Shown: piece by piece, positions 6,150 to 8,958 of the stretch
Layout of the letters: each line of letters starts with the position of its first letter
Position numbering within the stretch: the first letter of the stretch is position 1
Source of the DNA: an uncultured Collinsella sp.
GTDB taxonomy: Bacteria > Actinomycetota > Coriobacteriia > Coriobacteriales > Coriobacteriaceae
Direction of reading: 5' to 3'
Length of the DNA stretch: 8,958 nucleotides
NCBI GenBank assembly: GCA_900549655.1
Contig: UROZ01000081.1
Coordinates: 1-8,958 of the forward strand
Translations under genes and position numbers: made by a program
The notes under the pieces: generated by a model
Told to the model about the DNA's origin: nothing
The model's database searches: none
The model's input: the letters and a program-made list of their open reading frames with translations, nothing else

Positions 6150-6730
6150 TACTCATCGCCTCCCTTCGAGGCGTCGGCGGCAGCGGCGTCGTCCTCGGCC
6201 TCGAGCTCGCGGGCGAGCTGGTCGACGACGGCCTTGCGCTTGCGGGGACGACGGGCGTAGAGGTCAGCCGTCGTGGGCTCTGCCGGCTCGGGCTCGGGCT
6301 CCGGCTCTGCAGCAGGCTCGGGCTCGACGACAGGCTCGGCGGCAGCGGCAGGCTCGGCACCCTCGGCCTCCTCAGCAGCACCCTCGCCCTCGGCGGCACC
6401 CTCGCTCGCAGCCTTCTCGGCAGCAAGGCGGGCACGGCGCTCGGCAAAGGTCTCCTTCTTGGCGGGCGCTGCCGTCTCGGCGGCATCCTCGTCCGCATCG
6501 GAATCGTCATCGACGGCAGTCTTCTTGGGCTTGACCGGTGCCGAAGCGGCCTCGCTCACCGGATCGATAATCTCGGACTGAACAACGGCCGTCATCTTTT
6601 CCTGCGTCTCGCGGAACTGACGGATGGCACGGCCAATCGTGCGGCCCATCTGTGGGAGCTTATCCGGGCCAAACAGCAAAAAGCCGAAGACCACGATGAT
6701 CGCGAGCTCACCCTCTCCAATACCAAACAC
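6149..6730 (-). CDS. tatA: Sec-independent translocase subunit TatA/TatB family with long acidic tail
   Basis: TatA-family proteins form the pore-forming or accessory part of the twin-arginine export system. The protein has 193 residues, longer than typical TatA (60-100). It has a short N-terminal membrane helix (about 8-20), the FGPDKLP hinge (20-26) and an amphipathic helix (27-46), followed by a charged low-complexity tail. Residues 128-152 are mostly Pro-Glu and Ala-Glu-Pro repeats, encoded by 6275-6349. The FG hinge favours TatA, while the early Glu and the GPDKLP wording also occur in TatB, so the subtype is uncertain. The start is GTG at 6730, with GGAGG at 6736-6740. The reading frame is open to an ATG at 6775, but that would add residues before the conserved FGIGEGEL start. 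No second tatA or tatB is in the window, so a two-component TatAC system is possible. Confidence 0.9.
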   Translation of the reverse strand: MFGIGEGELAIIVVFGFLLFGPDKLPQMGRTIGRAIRQFRETQEKMTAVVQSEIIDPVSEAASAPVKPKKTAVDDDSDADEDAAETAAPAKKETFAERRARLAAEKAASEGAAEGEGAAEEAEGAEPAAAAEPVVEPEPAAEPEPEPEPAEPTTADLYARRPRKRKAVVDQLARELEAEDDAAAADASKGGDE

Positions 6731-6742
6731 ACATACCTCCAA

Positions 6743-6762
6743 GGCTCGATGTGAGTCGAGCC
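6743..6762 (-). promoter_or_regulatory. Hairpin directly upstream of the tatA ribosome binding site
   Basis: On the minus strand GGCTCGA and TCGAGCC form a perfect 7-bp stem with a 6-base loop, ending 2 bases before the GGAGG at 6736-6740. In the mRNA this hairpin would abut the ribosome binding site of tatA without covering it. It could affect translation or message stability. There is no evidence of a known riboswitch. Confidence 0.45.
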
Positions 6763-6805
6763 CGCACCGCGCCATTCGGCCGGAACTCGTCTATTCATTC
6801 GGTCA

Positions 6806-6839
6806 AGTATAGCGCCCGGACGCCAAAACGTCCGAGCGC
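6806..6839 (-). promoter_or_regulatory. Hairpin after the STAS gene followed by TATACT (-10-like)
   Basis: An 11-bp stem with one G-U wobble pairs 6812-6822 with 6829-6839 around a 6-base loop. On the minus strand it lies 45 bases after the STAS stop codon. It has no U-run, so it is at best a weak terminator. The bases just after it on the minus strand read TATACT (6811-6806), a plausible -10 box for tatA, about 76 bases before its start, but no -35 hexamer is visible. The hairpin may separate the STAS transcript from the tat transcript. Confidence 0.4.
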
Positions 6840-6883
6840 ATCACAAACATATGCCAAACGGCACGCCCTTTTGGGGGCAAAGA

Positions 6884-7198
6884 TTATGCAGCGGTGATCG
6901 AAATCTCCTGGTCGACACCCAACAACTGAACCACGCGCATCACCGGGGGCTGCACATTGGTGCAGCTAAAGCGCTTGCCGTGGTCGACCGCGTGGTGCGC
7001 GGCGCCCACAAGCACGCCAATGCCCGTCGAATCGATGTAGCTCACCTGGGCAAAATCGAGCTCAACGGCCTCAGTGGGCTGCTCGAGCGCCAGGTCGATG
7101 GCATTGCGCAGGCTATCGGCGTTAGAGATATCGATCTCGCCGGTTACCTTAATGGTGTAGAGCTCTGGCGTGGGGTTGGTGGAAATACCCAAATCCAT
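6884..7198 (-). CDS. STAS-domain anti-sigma-factor antagonist (SpoIIAA/RsbV-like)
   Basis: Proteins of this family bind an anti-sigma kinase and release its sigma factor; they are switched off by phosphorylation of one serine. The protein has 104 residues and is a single STAS domain. The beta strand TIKVTGEIDISNADSLR (15-31) is followed by LDFAQVSYIDSTGIGVLV (47-64). S57 in DSTGIG is the expected phosphorylation site. The start ATG at 7198 has AAAGGAG 7 bases upstream. The gene follows the aminotransferase stop by 51 bases and may be read with it. No partner kinase (RsbW/SpoIIAB), phosphatase or sigma factor gene is in the window, so the partner and pathway are unknown. The domain is certain; the sigma-factor role is inferred from the family. 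Confidence 0.9.
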   Translation of the reverse strand: MDLGISTNPTPELYTIKVTGEIDISNADSLRNAIDLALEQPTEAVELDFAQVSYIDSTGIGVLVGAAHHAVDHGKRFSCTNVQPPVMRVVQLLGVDQEISITAA

Positions 7199-7249
7199 GT
7201 ATACGCTCCTTTACGTATCGAAAGTGCGGATAGTACGGGAAGCCGCGCG

Positions 7250-8554
7250 TTAGGCGCGCTCGGAACGCGCAAGCTCGGCAGCGACGAGCTTGACGGCCAG
7301 CACCAGCACATCGAGCGCGGCCTCCAGGTCCTCGACCGTGGGATAGCTCGGCGCGATGCGGATGTTGGTGTCGCGCGGGTCCTTGCCATAGGGCCAGGTA
7401 GCACCGGCCGGCGTGAGCTTGACGCCCAGGTCGGCGCAAAGCGCGGCGACCTTCTGGGCCGATCCCTCGGGACCATCGAAGCTTACAAAGTAGCCGCCGC
7501 GGGGATGCGTCCAGGTGGCGCAGCCCGTGCCGCCCAGGCCCTCGGTGAGCTTGCGCTCAACGGCCTCAAAGCGCGGACGCAAAAACTCGGCATGCTTTTT
7601 CATGTGCTCCTTGACCGCCTCGATGGTGGGAAGGAAACGCACGTGACGCAGTTGGTTGAGCTTATCGGCGCTGATGAGGCCGGCCTTCAGGCGCTTGGAG
7701 AACTCCGCGATAACCGCGGGGCTCGCACCGATAAAGCCGATACCGGCACCCGGGAAAGTGATCTTGGACGTCGAGGCGAATGCCACCACGCGGTCCTCGG
7801 TGCCCGCCGTGCGGGCAAGATCGAAGATGTTGGCGAGCTCGTCGGTCTCGTCGTACAGGTCGTGCACGCAGTAGGCGTTGTCCCAGAAGATGCGGAAATC
7901 GGGTGCGGCCGTGGGCATCTCAATCAGGCGGCGCACAGTGTCCTCGCTAAAGGTGATGCCCGTGGGGTTGGAATACTTGGGTACGCACCAGATGCCCTTG
8001 ATGGAATCGTCGGCGGCGACGAGGCGCTCGACCTCGTCCATGTCGGGGCCGTTGTCGGTCATCGCGACGGGGACGTTCTCGATACCCAGATCGGCGGTGA
8101 TGCCAAAGTGGCGGTCGTAGCCGGGAACCGGGCACAGGAACTTGACCTTCTTGCCGTCGTGCGCTGCCTCGTAAGCCTCCCAAGGGTCGCTACCACACGA
8201 GCCGCAACGCCAGAACATACCGGCGATATCGTGCTCGATCAGCAAGCTCGAGGAGCCCAGCACGAGCGTCTGCTCGGCGGGGCAACCCAGGAACTCCCCC
8301 GCTAGCTTGCGTGCCGAGGGAATGCCCTCAAAGCAGCCGTAGTTGGAGCAGTCGACGTTGCCGTCGTGCAGATCGGCATCGGCATTGAGGATATCGAGCA
8401 TGGGTCGAGAGATGTCCACCTGGGAGGGCGACGGCTTGCCGCGGGCCATGTCGAGCGCCAGGCCCTTGGCCTTGACCTCGGCGACCTCGGCCTTGAGCGC
8501 CTCGATGGCGGCATCGAGTTCGGTGGTTTCCATCTTCTGGTAGATCGTCTGCAT
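7250..8554 (-). CDS. PLP-dependent aspartate aminotransferase, subgroup Ic (corynebacterial AspT-like)
   Basis: This 434-residue cytoplasmic enzyme is predicted to transfer the amino group between aspartate and 2-oxoglutarate, linking the TCA cycle to amino acid synthesis. It resembles Corynebacterium glutamicum AspT along its length. LDMARGKPS (34-42), CPVPGYDRHF (141-150) and WDNAYCVH (224-231) match the family. PLP-binding residues are N196 in YSNPTG, D225, Y228 and the Schiff-base lysine K264 in STSKITFPGAG. R399 in NIRIAPS should bind the substrate alpha-carboxylate. The length equals the usual 430 or so for this subgroup, which is distinct from E. coli AspC. The ATG at 8554 has AAAGG 8 bases upstream; an in-frame ATG at 8533 is a weaker alternative. 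It is the first gene of the minus-strand series and diverges from the small gene at 8704. Substrate preference is inferred from similarity recalled from memory. Confidence 0.88.
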   Translation of the reverse strand: MQTIYQKMETTELDAAIEALKAEVAEVKAKGLALDMARGKPSPSQVDISRPMLDILNADADLHDGNVDCSNYGCFEGIPSARKLAGEFLGCPAEQTLVLGSSSLLIEHDIAGMFWRCGSCGSDPWEAYEAAHDGKKVKFLCPVPGYDRHFGITADLGIENVPVAMTDNGPDMDEVERLVAADDSIKGIWCVPKYSNPTGITFSEDTVRRLIEMPTAAPDFRIFWDNAYCVHDLYDETDELANIFDLARTAGTEDRVVAFASTSKITFPGAGIGFIGASPAVIAEFSKRLKAGLISADKLNQLRHVRFLPTIEAVKEHMKKHAEFLRPRFEAVERKLTEGLGGTGCATWTHPRGGYFVSFDGPEGSAQKVAALCADLGVKLTPAGATWPYGKDPRDTNIRIAPSYPTVEDLEAALDVLVLAVKLVAAELARSERA

Positions 8555-8578
8555 GGGTGCGACCTTTCACGAAGCGGT

Positions 8579-8621
8579 ACGTTGCAATTCTTCTAAGTAT
8601 AGACCGCCACCGTCGCAACGT
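8579..8621. promoter_or_regulatory. Candidate operator and -10 box in the divergent intergenic region
   Basis: The 149 bases between the divergent aminotransferase and small-protein genes contain TATACT on the minus strand (8601-8596), 42 bases before the aminotransferase ATG and suitable as its -10 box. No consensus -35 is seen. A 7-bp inverted repeat, ACGTTGC (8579-8585) and GCAACGT (8615-8621), flanks this box symmetrically. It could be a regulator site, but short inverted repeats also occur by chance. A separate 12-base palindrome CATGCCGGCATG lies at 8673-8684, just before the ribosome binding site of the plus-strand gene. Confidence 0.35.
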
Positions 8622-8703
8622 TATGAAGCCGTGATAGATTAAGTCCATCGCAATGAATTACGAATCGCCGCGCATGCCGGCATGAAGCGCCCAAGGAGGC
8701 ACT

Positions 8704-8958
8704 ATGGAGTACGGATCGTTCCAGACCGAGGAATTCGGCGACCTTCAGCGCCTGGTCGACGGACTGTTTTACGACCGCCACGCCATCGACCGCCTGGATC
8801 TGATCGTACAGGCCGAAATCTTGGACCTGGCGCCCGATCTCATGGAAATCGTGAACCTGCTACCGCCCGGCTATTACGACCGCCAGTCACTTTGCGACCA
8901 GCTCAACTCCGCCTTGGCCGCCCACGGCTGGGGCGCCATCTACGGCACCGTGGAATAA
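8704..8958 (+). CDS. Small acidic protein of unknown function
   Basis: The gene encodes 84 residues and its TAA ends on the last base of the window. A strong ribosome binding site (AAGGAGG) precedes the ATG, so it is very likely translated. There is no signal peptide, membrane segment, cysteine pair or recognisable catalytic motif (a single Cys at 64). The sequence is acidic and probably helical: residues 10-50 alternate Leu/Ile/Val with Asp/Glu, followed by NLLPPGYYDRQ (51-61) and a second helix that ends near HGWG (73-76). I do not recognise a family. It faces away from the aminotransferase gene and any downstream partner is outside the window. Confidence 0.75.
   Translation: MEYGSFQTEEFGDLQRLVDGLFYDRHAIDRLDLIVQAEILDLAPDLMEIVNLLPPGYYDRQSLCDQLNSALAAHGWGAIYGTVE

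Noticed and set aside
4893..6260. Plus-strand open frame of 455 codons across hypA and tatC
   Set aside because: It is antisense to two genes with clear family motifs and lacks a ribosome binding site.
6275..6349. Short repeated units resembling a tandem or CRISPR-like repeat
   Set aside because: They are Glu, Pro and Ala codon repeats inside the tatA tail, irregular in spacing and without spacers.
7243..7258. Small GC hairpin at the aminotransferase stop codon
   Set aside because: The stem is only 5 bp and has no U-run, so it is not supported as a terminator.
6851..8305. Plus-strand open frame of 484 codons across the STAS and aminotransferase genes
   Set aside because: It is a shadow of two well-identified genes on the other strand.

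Overview
The window looks like ordinary chromosomal DNA from a GC-rich actinobacterium, most likely a gut Coriobacteriia of the Collinsella type. This is inferred from the high-GC codon usage, the actinobacterial subgroup Ic aspartate aminotransferase, the topA/tmk neighbourhood and a Lys/Ala-rich topoisomerase tail. No database search was possible, so the genus is a guess. Ten protein genes are supported. I found no rRNA, tRNA, CRISPR array, phage gene or transposase.

Layout from left to right. The 5' part of tmk (dTMP kinase) runs off the left edge on the minus strand. Facing away from it is a plus-strand gene for a zinc-ribbon, single-span membrane protein of unknown function, followed by a strong bidirectional terminator. 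The rest is a long minus-strand series. In transcription order it is: subgroup Ic aspartate aminotransferase, a STAS anti-sigma-factor antagonist, tatA, tatC, hypA, hypB and an archaeal-type topoisomerase I. At the right edge a small plus-strand gene of unknown function ends exactly on the last base.

How the genes fit together. tatA, tatC and hypA are tightly packed: tatA and tatC overlap by 1 base, and tatC and hypA are 6 bases apart. hypB and topA follow after gaps of about 55 bases. This puts a folded-protein export system next to nickel-delivery proteins for [NiFe]-hydrogenase maturation, whose substrates are often Tat-exported. The topoisomerase and dTMP kinase are housekeeping genes that neighbour each other in many actinobacteria. 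Here the plus-strand zinc-ribbon gene sits between them.

The most interesting non-coding signals surround that zinc-ribbon gene. There is a perfect 23-bp inverted repeat upstream, nested inverted repeats downstream, and a 15-base near-identical direct repeat on both sides. They suggest REP/MITE-like elements, or a past insertion between topA and tmk. The best protein-level oddity is the topoisomerase, which has an archaeal-type core, four Cys4 motifs and a histone-H1-like basic tail. I see no convincing new multi-gene system such as a defence or biosynthetic island.
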